From Pseudokineococcus lusitanus (GTDB lineage: Bacteria; Actinomycetota; Actinomycetes; Actinomycetales; Quadrisphaeraceae), in the NCBI RefSeq assembly GCF_003751265.1, contig NZ_RJKN01000006.1, positions 248,001-312,000 on the forward strand: a DNA stretch of 64,000 nucleotides. Direction: 5' to 3'. Both the position numbers and the translations under genes were made by a program. Every line of letters begins with the position of its first letter. The stretch's first letter is position 1. The notes below the pieces were generated by a model. That model had not been told where the DNA came from, ran no database searches, and saw only the letters and a list, made by a program, of their open reading frames with translations. This document shows, one piece after another, positions 48,735 to 56,664 of the stretch.

Positions 48735-49876
48735 CGGGCCACCTCCCGCAGCCGCGCCGCGATGGCCTCGGGGGTGCGGTCGTTGACCCACGCGCCCATC
48801 GCCGACTCCGAGCCGGCGAGGTACTTGAGCTTGCCGGGCGAGCGCAGGAGGGAGAACACCTGGAGGTGCAGCCGCCCGAGGTCGCGGTGCTCGCCGGTCG
48901 GCGCCTGGTGCCAGCCGGAGATGTACGGCAGGTGCTCGACCTCGGGGAAGAAGCGGTCGAGCCGGCGGACGAGGTCGAGCTGGACGTGCGCCAGCTCCTC
49001 GCGCTCGTCGTCCTCGAGCGCGGCGAGGTCGGGCACGTCGCGGTGCGGGGCCAGGTGGACCTCGACGGGCCAGCGGGCGGCGGCGGGCACGTACGCCGTC
49101 CAGTGCTCGGCGCGCAGGACGACGCGCTCGCCCGCGCGCACCTCGGCGGCCAGGACGTCGGCGAGGAGGTTGCCCCCCGTGCGCTCCCGGTGGGCACGGG
49201 CCTCGCGCACGAGCGCCTGCGTGCGCGGCGGCAGGTACGGGTATGCGTAGACCTGCCCGTGCGGGTGGGAGAGCGTCACCCCGATCTCGGCGCCGCGGTT
49301 CTCGAAGCAGAAGACCTGGGCGACGTCGGGCAGCGCCGACAGCTCCTCGGTGCGGTGCGCGAGGGCCCGCACGACCGTGCGGAGCCGCTCGACGCCGAGG
49401 TCGCCGAAGGACGCGGCGTGGTCGCTGGAGAAGCAGACGACCTCGGTGCGCCCGGCCGCCGGGCCGACGGGCCACAGCGGCTCGTCGTCGAGGAGGCCGG
49501 CGGGCGGGCCCACCGTGAGCTCCGCGAAGGACGGGAAGCGGTTGTCGAGGACGGCGACGTCGTAGTCGGCCGCCGGGACCTCGGAGGCGACGGCGCCGCG
49601 CCCGGTCGGGCACAGCGGGCACTCGTCGGCGGGGGGCAGGAAGGTCCGCGTCATGCGGTGCGCGGCCAGGGCCACCCAGTCGCCGGTCAGCGGGTCGCGG
49701 CGCACCTCGCCCGCGCGGCCGCGGTCGGCGGCGGTCATCGGCCGCCCGTCGGGGCGGGGCCGGCCCGCGCCCGCGCCGCCGCGGTCGTCGTAGTAGCGCA
49801 GGGTGCGGCCGTCGGCGAGCAGCTGCTCGGTGCCGGGGCCGCGCAGCGCCGAGGGCGCGGGGGCGGACGTCGTCAC
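48731..49876 (-). CDS. galT: Galactose-1-phosphate uridylyltransferase
   Basis: A 381-residue HIT-superfamily enzyme exchanging UMP between UDP-glucose and galactose-1-phosphate. Zinc-type C-P-L-C-P-T-G is visible in the N-terminal half, then F-E-N-R-G-A-E-I-G-V-T-L-S-H-P-H-G-Q-V-Y-A-Y with the nucleophile His206. H-L-A-P-H-R and the end Y-L-A-G-S-E-S-A-M-G-A follow. GTG 49876 is chosen. It forms the galT-galK operon with its stop overlapping galK, behind the DeoR regulator gene 89 bp upstream. No galE is present here. Confidence 0.95.
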   Translation of the reverse strand: MTTSAPAPSALRGPGTEQLLADGRTLRYYDDRGGAGAGRPRPDGRPMTAADRGRAGEVRRDPLTGDWVALAAHRMTRTFLPPADECPLCPTGRGAVASEVPAADYDVAVLDNRFPSFAELTVGPPAGLLDDEPLWPVGPAAGRTEVVCFSSDHAASFGDLGVERLRTVVRALAHRTEELSALPDVAQVFCFENRGAEIGVTLSHPHGQVYAYPYLPPRTQALVREARAHRERTGGNLLADVLAAEVRAGERVVLRAEHWTAYVPAAARWPVEVHLAPHRDVPDLAALEDDEREELAHVQLDLVRRLDRFFPEVEHLPYISGWHQAPTGEHRDLGRLHLQVFSLLRSPGKLKYLAGSESAMGAWVNDRTPEAIAARLREVAR

Positions 49877-49965
49877 GGGGGCTCCGGGGGTCGGGGAGGG
49901 CTGGGGTCGGGGAGGGCTCGGGAAGGGCGGGCGTCGAGGCGGTCGGGCGGTGCGGGTCGGGCGGC

Positions 49966-50757
49966 TCAGGCGTCCGCGACGACGAGCCGGCCGACGCGCG
50001 CGCCGGTCTCCTCGCGGGCCGCGCCGGGCAGCCCGTCGTCGGTGACGAGGACGTCCACGTCCTCGAGCGGGACGGCGGTGGCGAGGCCGGCGACCTGCCA
50101 CTTGGAGGAGTCGGCGAGGACGACGACGCGGCGGGCGGAGCGGACCAGGGCCCGGTCGGTCTCGGCCTCCTCGAGCGTCGGCGTCGTGAGGCCGCGCACG
50201 GGGTCGACGCCGTGGGCGCCGAGCAGCAGGACGTCGACGTGCAGGCCCTCGAGCGCCCGGACGGCGAGCGGCCCCACGAGCGCGCGGGACGGCGTGCGGC
50301 GGCCGCCGACGAGCAGCACCTCGCGGCGCTCGTCCGGACGGCCCGGCCCGTCGCCCTCCCCGGCGAGGAGGTCGGCGACCGGGAGCGAGTTCGTCACGAC
50401 GGTGAGGCCCGGCACGTCGCGCAGGAGCCCGGCCGCGAGGTGCGTCGTCGTCCCCGCGGAGACGCCGACGGCGCTGCCGGGCGGCACGAGCGCGGCGGCC
50501 GCGCGGGCGATCGCCGTCTTGGCCGCCACCGCCTGCGTCTGCTTGGCGGCGAAGCCCGGCTCGTCCGTGCTGGGCGCGCGGGGGGCCAGCGCCCCGCCGT
50601 GGACCCGGTCGACGAGCCCGCGGGCGGCGAGGTCGGCGACGTCGCGGCGCGCCGTCATCTCCGAGACGCCGAGCTCGGCGGCGAGGTCGGCCAGCCGGGC
50701 CGCGCCACGGGCGAGCACGGCGTCGAGCACGGCACGACGGCGTTCCTCGGCGAGCAC
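49966..50757 (-). CDS. DeoR family transcriptional regulator (probable regulator of galactose genes)
   Basis: A 263-residue protein with the DeoR helix-turn-helix (A-E-E-R-R-R-A-V-L-D then L-A-A-E-L-G-V-S-E-M-T-A-R-R-D-V-A-D-L-A-A-R-G-L-V-D-R-V-H-G-G-A) and a sugar-phosphate-binding isomerase-like domain. The latter has G-T-T-T-H-L-A, V-V-T-N-S-L, L-L-G-A-H-G-V-D and D-S-S-K-W. GTG 50757 has a GGAGG site; an upstream extension of the frame overlaps the divergent promoter and is not used. It leads the galT-galK operon and is divergent from the alpha-galactosidase gene, so all are probably its targets, with a phosphorylated sugar as inducer. Confidence 0.9.
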   Translation of the reverse strand: MLAEERRRAVLDAVLARGAARLADLAAELGVSEMTARRDVADLAARGLVDRVHGGALAPRAPSTDEPGFAAKQTQAVAAKTAIARAAAALVPPGSAVGVSAGTTTHLAAGLLRDVPGLTVVTNSLPVADLLAGEGDGPGRPDERREVLLVGGRRTPSRALVGPLAVRALEGLHVDVLLLGAHGVDPVRGLTTPTLEEAETDRALVRSARRVVVLADSSKWQVAGLATAVPLEDVDVLVTDDGLPGAAREETGARVGRLVVADA

Positions 50758-50846
50758 CGCGCCTCCGCAGGGTCCGGGGGGGGGATCAGGGGGCCGGCCA
50801 CGCCGGCGTGCGCGGCGGCGTCCGGTGCCGTGCGCGTCGGTGTCTG

Positions 50847-50876
50847 AGCGTGGTGGGTCGTGTGCGGTTCTGTCAA
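50847..50876 (-). promoter_or_regulatory. Promoter of the DeoR-galT-galK operon
   Basis: On the minus strand a perfect TTGACA -35 (50871-50876) and CACGCT -10 (50847-50852) with 18-bp spacing. Transcription would start near 50840, about 83 nt before the regulator. This is the best consensus promoter in the window; it also overlaps the upstream region of the alpha-galactosidase promoter. Confidence 0.7.
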
Positions 50877-50922
50877 CGCGCGGTGCAGGGCCTCGGTCGA
50901 CGCCCACGGCAGGATGCGCGGC

Positions 50923-53121
50923 GTGACCGCCGCCCTACCCCGTCCGGACGACGACCCCGCTGCCCCGGACGTGCCGTCCCGGCTCGTGCACCGCCGGGCG
51001 GACGGCGTCTCGCTCGTCCTCCTCCTCGACGCCGACGGCGGCCGGCTGCCGCGCGTCGTCCACTGGGGCGCCGACCTCGGCGACCTCGCGCCCGGGGACC
51101 TCGCCGGCCTCCTCGCCGCCGTCGCGCCGACGCCGGACGAGCACCCCACCGACGTCGCCCGGGTCCCGTGCCTCGTGCCCGAGCACGCGGACGGCTGGGT
51201 CGGCCGCCCCGGCGTCGAGGGCTCGCGCGACGGGCGCGACTGGTCGCCCGTCCTGCGGGTCCGGGCCACGGCGGAGGAGGTGGCCGACGACGGCACCTAC
51301 CGCCTCGTGACGACGGCCGCCGACCCCGTCGCGGGGCTCGCGCTCGAGCTCGAGCTGGAGCTGGCGCCGTCGGGCCTCCTGCGCACCCGCGCGACGCTGG
51401 CCGACGAGGCGCCGGAGGGGGAGACGCCCTTCCGCGTCGACGCGCTGCGGCTCGTCGTGCCCGTCCCGGCGACCGCCGACGAGCTGCTCGACTTCACCGG
51501 CCGGCACACGCTGGAGCGGGTGCCCCAGCGGCAGCCCTTCACCGCGGGCCTGCACGCCCGCGAGGTGCGCTCGGGCCGTACCGGTCTCGACGGCGTCCAC
51601 GTCCTCGCCGCCGGCCGGACGGGCTTCGCGAACCGCACCGGCGACGTCTGGGGCGTCCACCTGGGGTGGAGCGGCAACGCCGAGACCTACGCCGAGCGCC
51701 ACCCCACCGGTGTCCGCGTCCTCGGCGCCGGCGAGCTGCTCGTCGGCGGCGAGGTCCGGCTCGGGCCCGGGCGCACGTACACCTCCCCGTGGCTGCACGC
51801 CGTCCACGGCCGGGGGCTCGACGGCCTCGCCGGTCGCTTCCACGCCTGGCTGCGCGCCCGCCCGCAGCACCCGCGCCGCCCCCGGCCGGTCACCCTCAAC
51901 ACGTGGGAGGCCGTCTACTTCGCCCACGACCTGCGGCGCCTCACGGCGCTCGCGGACGCCGCGGCGGAGGTCGGGGCCGAGCGGTTCGTCCTCGACGACG
52001 GCTGGTTCGGCTCACGCCGCGACGACACGAGCGGCCTCGGCGACTGGACCGTCAGCGCCGACGCCTGGCCGCAGGGCCTCGGGCCGCTCGTCGACCACGT
52101 GCGCGGCCTCGGCCTCGAGTTCGGCCTGTGGGTCGAGCCCGAGATGGTCAACCTCGACTCCGACCTCGCCCGGGCCCACCCCGAGTGGCTGCTGCGCGCG
52201 GGCGGCCGGACCGGGGCACCGGCCCGGAACCAGCACGTGCTGGACCTCGCGCAGCCCGGCGCCTTCGAGCACGTCCGGTCGCACCTCGACGCGCTGCTGC
52301 GCACGTACGACATCGCCTACCTCAAGTGGGACCACAACCGGCTCCTCGTCGACGCCGGCTCCGGCCCGCTCGGCACGCCGGGCGTCCACGCGCAGACGGA
52401 GGCGGCGTACCGGCTCCTCGACGTCCTCAAGGAGGCCCACCCCGGCCTCGAGGTCGAGTCGTGCGCGTCCGGCGGCGGCCGGGTCGACCTCGGCGTCCTC
52501 GCCCGCACCGACCGGGTCTGGGCGTCGGACTGCAACGACGCCCTCGACCGGCAGGCGATCCAGCGCTGGACGCAGCTGCTCCTGCCGCCCGAGCTCGTCG
52601 GCGCCCACGTCGGCCCGCCGCGCTCGCACACGACGGGCCGCACCCACGACCTGTCGTTCCGGGCCGGGACGGCGCTGTTCGGGCACCTGGGCGCCGAGTG
52701 GGACATCGCCTCCGCGAGCGCCGAGGAGCGGGCCGAGCTGGCGCGCTGGGTCGCCCTGCACCGGGAGCTCCGGCCGCTGCTGCACGGCGGCGTCGTCGTC
52801 AACGCCGACGTCCCCGACCCGGCGCTGGCCGTCCACGGCGTCGTCGCCCCCGACGGCTCCGACGCCCTCTTCGCCCTCGTCGCGCTCGGCCGGCCCGTCA
52901 CCGTGACGCCGGGACGCGTCGCCCTCCCGGGCCTCGCGCCCGAACGGCGCTACGCCGTGCGCCTCCAGGCCCCCGGCGACGACCCCGGCACGCGCTGGAC
53001 GCCGCCGTGGTGCGCCGAGGGCGTGACGACGACGGGCGCCGCGCTGGGGACGGTCGGCCTCCAGGTCCCGCCGCTCGAGCCCGAGCACCTCGTGCTGGTG
53101 CGGGTGACCGCGGTGGGGTGA
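50923..53121 (+). CDS. Alpha-galactosidase, GH36 family
   Basis: A 732-residue cytoplasmic enzyme that removes alpha-1,6-linked galactose from sugars such as melibiose or raffinose. Typical motifs are N-T-W-E-A-V-Y-F, E-R-F-V-L-D-D-G-W-F-G, F-G-L-W-V-E-P-E-M-V-N and K-W-D-H-N-R with the nucleophile Asp470. S-C-A-S-G-G-G-R-V-D and S-D-C-N-D with the acid/base Asp536 follow. No signal peptide is present. GTG 50923 lies 7 nt after CAGGAT (leaderless geometry); ATG 50914 in the same frame has no ribosome site. Galactose released here would feed GalK and GalT encoded divergently. Confidence 0.94.
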   Translation: MTAALPRPDDDPAAPDVPSRLVHRRADGVSLVLLLDADGGRLPRVVHWGADLGDLAPGDLAGLLAAVAPTPDEHPTDVARVPCLVPEHADGWVGRPGVEGSRDGRDWSPVLRVRATAEEVADDGTYRLVTTAADPVAGLALELELELAPSGLLRTRATLADEAPEGETPFRVDALRLVVPVPATADELLDFTGRHTLERVPQRQPFTAGLHAREVRSGRTGLDGVHVLAAGRTGFANRTGDVWGVHLGWSGNAETYAERHPTGVRVLGAGELLVGGEVRLGPGRTYTSPWLHAVHGRGLDGLAGRFHAWLRARPQHPRRPRPVTLNTWEAVYFAHDLRRLTALADAAAEVGAERFVLDDGWFGSRRDDTSGLGDWTVSADAWPQGLGPLVDHVRGLGLEFGLWVEPEMVNLDSDLARAHPEWLLRAGGRTGAPARNQHVLDLAQPGAFEHVRSHLDALLRTYDIAYLKWDHNRLLVDAGSGPLGTPGVHAQTEAAYRLLDVLKEAHPGLEVESCASGGGRVDLGVLARTDRVWASDCNDALDRQAIQRWTQLLLPPELVGAHVGPPRSHTTGRTHDLSFRAGTALFGHLGAEWDIASASAEERAELARWVALHRELRPLLHGGVVVNADVPDPALAVHGVVAPDGSDALFALVALGRPVTVTPGRVALPGLAPERRYAVRLQAPGDDPGTRWTPPWCAEGVTTTGAALGTVGLQVPPLEPEHLVLVRVTAVG

Positions 53122-53149
53122 GAGGACGCTCGGCCGGCTCGGTCGGTCG

Positions 53150-53297
53150 CGTGGTGACGGCCGGGTGCGCGGGGGCGGCCGGGTGCGCTCTGGCGCTGCC
53201 TCGGCGCGCCGGGGTGCTGCCCGTGAGGGGTCGGGGCGCCGCGCCTGACGTGCCGGACGCGCACCCGGCCGCCCCCGCTCGTCGTTCCGTCACCACG
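53150..53297. repeat. 148-bp two-tier long inverted repeat
   Basis: Outer arms of 11 bp (53150-53160 and 53287-53297) and inner arms of 18 bp (53171-53188 and 53259-53276) are both perfect. They are separated by opposed 10-nt unpaired stretches, with a 70-bp centre. The left internal stretch repeats the sequence CCGGGTGCGC found again in the inner arm. It lies between the alpha-galactosidase and the Eis-like gene, both on the + strand. It could be a transcription terminator, a structured RNA, or a MITE-like remnant. Confidence 0.8.
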
Positions 53298-53348
53298 GTC
53301 CTCTCTCCGCCAGGACGCACGTCGGGGAATGGGGGCGTCGCGCGTGGG

Positions 53349-53354
53349 TAGCGT
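53349..53354 (+). promoter_or_regulatory. -10 element of a probable leaderless promoter for the Eis-like gene
   Basis: TAGCGT exactly 7 nt before the GTG at 53362. A strong match to the actinobacterial -10 and to the leaderless pattern seen elsewhere in the window. Confidence 0.6.
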
Positions 53355-53361
53355 CGTGGGC

Positions 53362-54660
53362 GTGACGACGACGGCAGGGGCGACGGCAGGGACGGCGGCG
53401 GGCGTCGAGGTGCGCGACCTCCGGCAGGAGGAGGCGACGGAGTGGGCGCGGCTGTGCTCGCGCGGCTTCCTCGAGACGAGGGCGCCCACGGAGGCGGCGG
53501 GCGACCTGCGGTGGCGCCGCACCGAGGGGCACCGGCGGCGCGTCGGCGTCGACGGCGGGCGGCTCATCGCGTCGTTCCGCTCCTACGGCGTCGACCTGCC
53601 CGTGCCCGGCGGGCACCTGCCCGCGGACGCGATCAGCTCCGTCGTCGTCGCGGCGAGCCACCGGCGGCAGGGGCTGCTGCGGCGGCTCATGACCGAGGAC
53701 CTGCGGGCGGCGAAGGACCGCGGTGACGCGCTCGCCGTCCTCATCGCCAGCGAGGCGCCGATCTACGGCCGCTACGGCTTCGGGACGGCGACGACGGCGT
53801 GCCGGTGGGAGCTCGACGTCCGTGAGGCGCGCTTCCGCGGCGACCCCGTCCGGGACGGCGCCGTCGTCCTCGACCACGTCTCCGACGCCGACCTCGTCGA
53901 CGTCGCCCCGCGGCTCTTCGCGCGGGTCCACGCGACGGCGGCGGGCGAGCACCCGCGCGACGGGCTCTGGTGGCCGATGGCGCTCGGGCTCGTCGAGGAC
54001 CCGGACGCCGACGCCCGCGAGCAGCGGCCGGCGGTCGTGGCGAGGGAGCCGGGCGGCGACGTCGTCGGCCTCCTGCGCTACCGCGCCGGCGGGGACCTGT
54101 CCGGCGGCGACCGGCGGCGCGCGGCGCAGGTGCGCGTCCTCGACCTCCTCGCCGCGACGCCCGCGGCGACGGCGGCCCTGTGGCGGGCGGCCGCCGAGGT
54201 CGACCTCGCGGCGTCCGTCGTCGCCGACCACCGGCCGACGACCGACCCGCTCCCGCTGCTGCTCGCCGACGCGCGGGCCGCCGTCCGCAGCCACGACGCC
54301 GACTTCGTCTGGGCGCGGGTGCTCGACGTCCCCGCCGCCCTCGAGGGCCGGCGCTACGCGGCGACGGGCGGGCTCGTGCTCGAGGTCGTGGACCCCCTCG
54401 GCCTCGCGGGCGGGCGGTGGCGCCTCGACGTCACGGCCGACGACGCGGGCACCGGCGCGGCCGAGGTCACGGCGACCACCGCGGAGCCGGACGTCGTCGT
54501 GGGGGTCGACGTCCTCGGGACCGTCGTCCTGGGCCAGGGCTCGCCCGCCCCCGCGCTCGCCGCCGGCCTCGTCGACGAGCGCACCCCGGGCGCCGCGGCG
54601 CGGCTCGGGACGCTGCTCGCGCACCCGTCGTCCGCGGTGCTCACCCGCACCTGGTTCTGA
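53362..54660 (+). CDS. Eis-like GNAT N-acetyltransferase
   Basis: A 432-residue protein with the architecture of Eis. An N-terminal GNAT domain has S-S-V-V-V-A-A-S-H-R-R-Q-G-L-L-R-R-L-M and L-I-A-S-E-A-P-I-Y-G-R-Y-G-F-G-T-A. A second GNAT-like fold follows, and an SCP2-like C-terminal domain ends with a terminal Phe (T-R-T-W-F), whose carboxylate serves in catalysis in the family. Eis enzymes acetylate amines including aminoglycosides in mycobacteria; the natural substrate here is unknown. GTG 53362 is preferred over ATG 53329 because of the TAGCGT element. Confidence 0.88.
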   Translation: MTTTAGATAGTAAGVEVRDLRQEEATEWARLCSRGFLETRAPTEAAGDLRWRRTEGHRRRVGVDGGRLIASFRSYGVDLPVPGGHLPADAISSVVVAASHRRQGLLRRLMTEDLRAAKDRGDALAVLIASEAPIYGRYGFGTATTACRWELDVREARFRGDPVRDGAVVLDHVSDADLVDVAPRLFARVHATAAGEHPRDGLWWPMALGLVEDPDADAREQRPAVVAREPGGDVVGLLRYRAGGDLSGGDRRRAAQVRVLDLLAATPAATAALWRAAAEVDLAASVVADHRPTTDPLPLLLADARAAVRSHDADFVWARVLDVPAALEGRRYAATGGLVLEVVDPLGLAGGRWRLDVTADDAGTGAAEVTATTAEPDVVVGVDVLGTVVLGQGSPAPALAAGLVDERTPGAAARLGTLLAHPSSAVLTRTWF

Positions 54661-54681
54661 CCCCGGCGGGGACCCCGGACG

Positions 54682-54722
54682 CGACGACGCCCCCTCCCGC
54701 CGGGCGGGAGGGGGCGTCGTCG
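54682..54722. terminator. Very strong bidirectional hairpin terminator
   Basis: A 19-bp perfect stem (54682-54700 with 54704-54722) around a 3-nt loop, between the convergent Eis-like gene and the sugar ABC operon. It should end transcription from both sides. Confidence 0.88.
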
Positions 54723-54733
54723 GACGGCGCGGG

Positions 54734-55675
54734 TCAGCCCTTGACGGACCCCGCGTTGAGCCCGGCGATGAGGTACTTCTGCGCCACGAAGGCGAAGAGG
54801 AACACCGGTGCCGTGAGCAGCAGCGAGGCGGCGCCCGCCTGCTGCAGGAGCGGCAGCGTCTGGCCGAGCTGGGTGGCGATGAAGACCGGCACCGTCGCGG
54901 CGTTGACGTCCGTGAGGATCACCGCGGTCAGGTACTCCTGGAACGCGAAGAGGAACATGAACAGCGCCGCGGTGATGATGCCCGGGCCCATGAGCGGGAT
55001 GATGACGAGCCGCAGCATCGACAGCCGGGTGCAGCCGTCGAGCATGGCGGCTTCGTCGATCTCCTTGGGCACCGCCGCGAAGAAGTTGCGCAGCAACCAG
55101 ATCGAGAACGGCTGGTTGATGGCCACGAGGGCGAGCGACAGCGCCAGCGTCGTGTCGTAGATCCCCAGCGAGCGGGAGATCTCGTACATCGGCAGGACGA
55201 CGGCGGTGCGCGGCAGCGCCCGGAAGACGAGCGCCGCGACGAGCAGGACGACGGACACCCAGCCCGGCGCGCGGGACAGCGCGTAGGCGGCCGGGAGCCC
55301 GATGACGAGCGCCAGCGTCGTCGAGATGACCGCCACGACGAGGGTGCTGCCGAGGTACTGGTAGAAGTTCGTCGTCTGCCAGAGGTTGACGAAGGCGTCC
55401 AGCGTCGGCGTGAAGGACCACACCGGCGGGTTGCGGAAGGCGACGCTCGTCGGCTTGATCACCGAGAACGCCGTCCAGAGGACCGGGCTCAGCATGAGGA
55501 AGCAGACGACCGCCAGGACGACGGCGGCGACGACCTTGCGGGCCCTCGACGTCTTCGGGCCCCGGGGGACCTTGTAGACCTCCGGCGTCGCCCCGCGGCC
55601 GGCCGCGGCCGAGCCGGGGGCGTCGGTGGTGGTGACGCTCGTGGGCCGCGCGGCGGCCTCGGACGACGACGGCAT
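54734..55675 (-). CDS. Sugar ABC transporter permease (MalG type, CUT1)
   Basis: A 313-residue protein with a 45-residue hydrophilic leader and six membrane spans. The permease EAA motif is E-I-D-E-A-A-M-L-D-G-C-T-R, and F-S-I-W-L-L-R-N-F-F-A-A-V-P-K and the end L-I-A-G-L-N-A-G-S-V-K-G are typical of MalG/CUT1 proteins. It forms the channel with the partner permease, whose stop codon shares one base with this ATG. No ATPase gene is present, so a shared MsiK/MalK-type ATPase encoded elsewhere is expected. Confidence 0.92.
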   Translation of the reverse strand: MPSSSEAAARPTSVTTTDAPGSAAAGRGATPEVYKVPRGPKTSRARKVVAAVVLAVVCFLMLSPVLWTAFSVIKPTSVAFRNPPVWSFTPTLDAFVNLWQTTNFYQYLGSTLVVAVISTTLALVIGLPAAYALSRAPGWVSVVLLVAALVFRALPRTAVVLPMYEISRSLGIYDTTLALSLALVAINQPFSIWLLRNFFAAVPKEIDEAAMLDGCTRLSMLRLVIIPLMGPGIITAALFMFLFAFQEYLTAVILTDVNAATVPVFIATQLGQTLPLLQQAGAASLLLTAPVFLFAFVAQKYLIAGLNAGSVKG

Positions 55676-56541
55676 CAGCTGCGCCCCTCTCGTGCCGTGC
55701 TGCGGATGAAGGGCAGGAGCATGACGACGATGAGGCCGATGAGCAGCACGTTCATCGCGCTGCCGAGGCCCAGCTGCTGGCCGCCGTCGAGGAACGCCCG
55801 GTTGTAGATGTAGAGGACGAGCGACTCGTTGCCGATCTGCACCGCCTGCGGCGACAGCGGGATGAGCTGGTCGAAGAGCCGCAGCACGTCCATGATCGAG
55901 ATGAGCGTGACGAAGCCGACGACGCCGCGGATGCTCGGGGCGATGACGCTCCAGTGCGTGCGCAGCGTGCCGGCGCCGTCGACCCGGGCGGCCTCGAGCA
56001 GCTCGGCGGGCACGCTCTGCAGGCCCGCGAGGATGACGAGCATCGCGAAGGGCAGCAGCCCCCAGATGACGGCCCCGGCGACGAGGCCGCGGTTGGCCCA
56101 CGTGCTCGTGAACCACAGCACCTCGGGGAGCCCGAAGAAGGCGATGACCTGGTTGACGATCCCGCCGAAGTTGCTGTTGAACAGCCAGCCGAACATCGTC
56201 CCGCCGATGAGGCCGGGCACGACGTAGGGCACGAGCAGCAGGCCGAGGACGAGCGGCTTGACCTTGACGAGCCCGTTGACGAGCACGGCGAGGACGTAGC
56301 CGCCGACGACGAGCACCGTGACCACGGCCACGGTGACGACGACGGTGAAGACGACGGCCGAGGCGAAGCGCGGGTCGGTGAGCGCCGAGCGGTAGTTGTC
56401 GAGGCCCACGAAGGTCCCCGGCTGGCCGTAGCGGACCTGCTGGAAGCTCCACTGCACGGTCCGGACGAGCGGGATCACCAGCAGCCCGAACATGACGATC
56501 ACGCTGGGCGCGACCAGGAACGCGTACTCACGACGACGCAC
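55675..56541 (-). CDS. Sugar ABC transporter permease (MalF type, CUT1)
   Basis: A 288-residue, six-span permease with the start R-R-R-E-Y-A-F-L-V-A-P-S-V-I-V-M-F, the G-L-D-N-Y-R-S-A-L-T-D-P motif of MalF/UgpA proteins, and the EAA loop E-L-L-E-A-A-R-V-D-G-A-G. GTG 56541 is the start. The gene is separated from the upstream binding-protein gene by 123 bp containing two strong hairpins, and joined to the second permease by a 1-nt overlap (TGATG). Confidence 0.92.
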   Translation of the reverse strand: MRRREYAFLVAPSVIVMFGLLVIPLVRTVQWSFQQVRYGQPGTFVGLDNYRSALTDPRFASAVVFTVVVTVAVVTVLVVGGYVLAVLVNGLVKVKPLVLGLLLVPYVVPGLIGGTMFGWLFNSNFGGIVNQVIAFFGLPEVLWFTSTWANRGLVAGAVIWGLLPFAMLVILAGLQSVPAELLEAARVDGAGTLRTHWSVIAPSIRGVVGFVTLISIMDVLRLFDQLIPLSPQAVQIGNESLVLYIYNRAFLDGGQQLGLGSAMNVLLIGLIVVMLLPFIRSTAREGRS

Positions 56542-56572
56542 GAGGTCTCCTCGGGGTCGGCGGCGGGCCGAC

Positions 56573-56610
56573 GTCGTCGGCGCGAGGGGGGTGCCCCTCG
56601 CGCCGACGAC
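56573..56610 (-). terminator. Intra-operon hairpin between binding protein and permeases (1)
   Basis: A 17-bp perfect stem (56573-56589 with 56594-56610) with a GGTG loop. It probably ends most transcripts after the binding-protein gene or shields its 3' end, so that the binding protein is made in excess over the permeases. Confidence 0.75.
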
Positions 56611-56630
56611 CCGGCCGGGCCGCGAGCGGT

Positions 56631-56656
56631 GCCGGCCCCGGGTGCCCGGGGCCGGC
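56631..56656 (-). terminator. Intra-operon hairpin between binding protein and permeases (2)
   Basis: A 12-bp stem (56631-56642 with 56645-56656) with a very tight loop, immediately after the binding-protein stop. It is in tandem with the hairpin at 56573. Confidence 0.7.
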
Positions 56657-56664
56657 CGCGGGGC

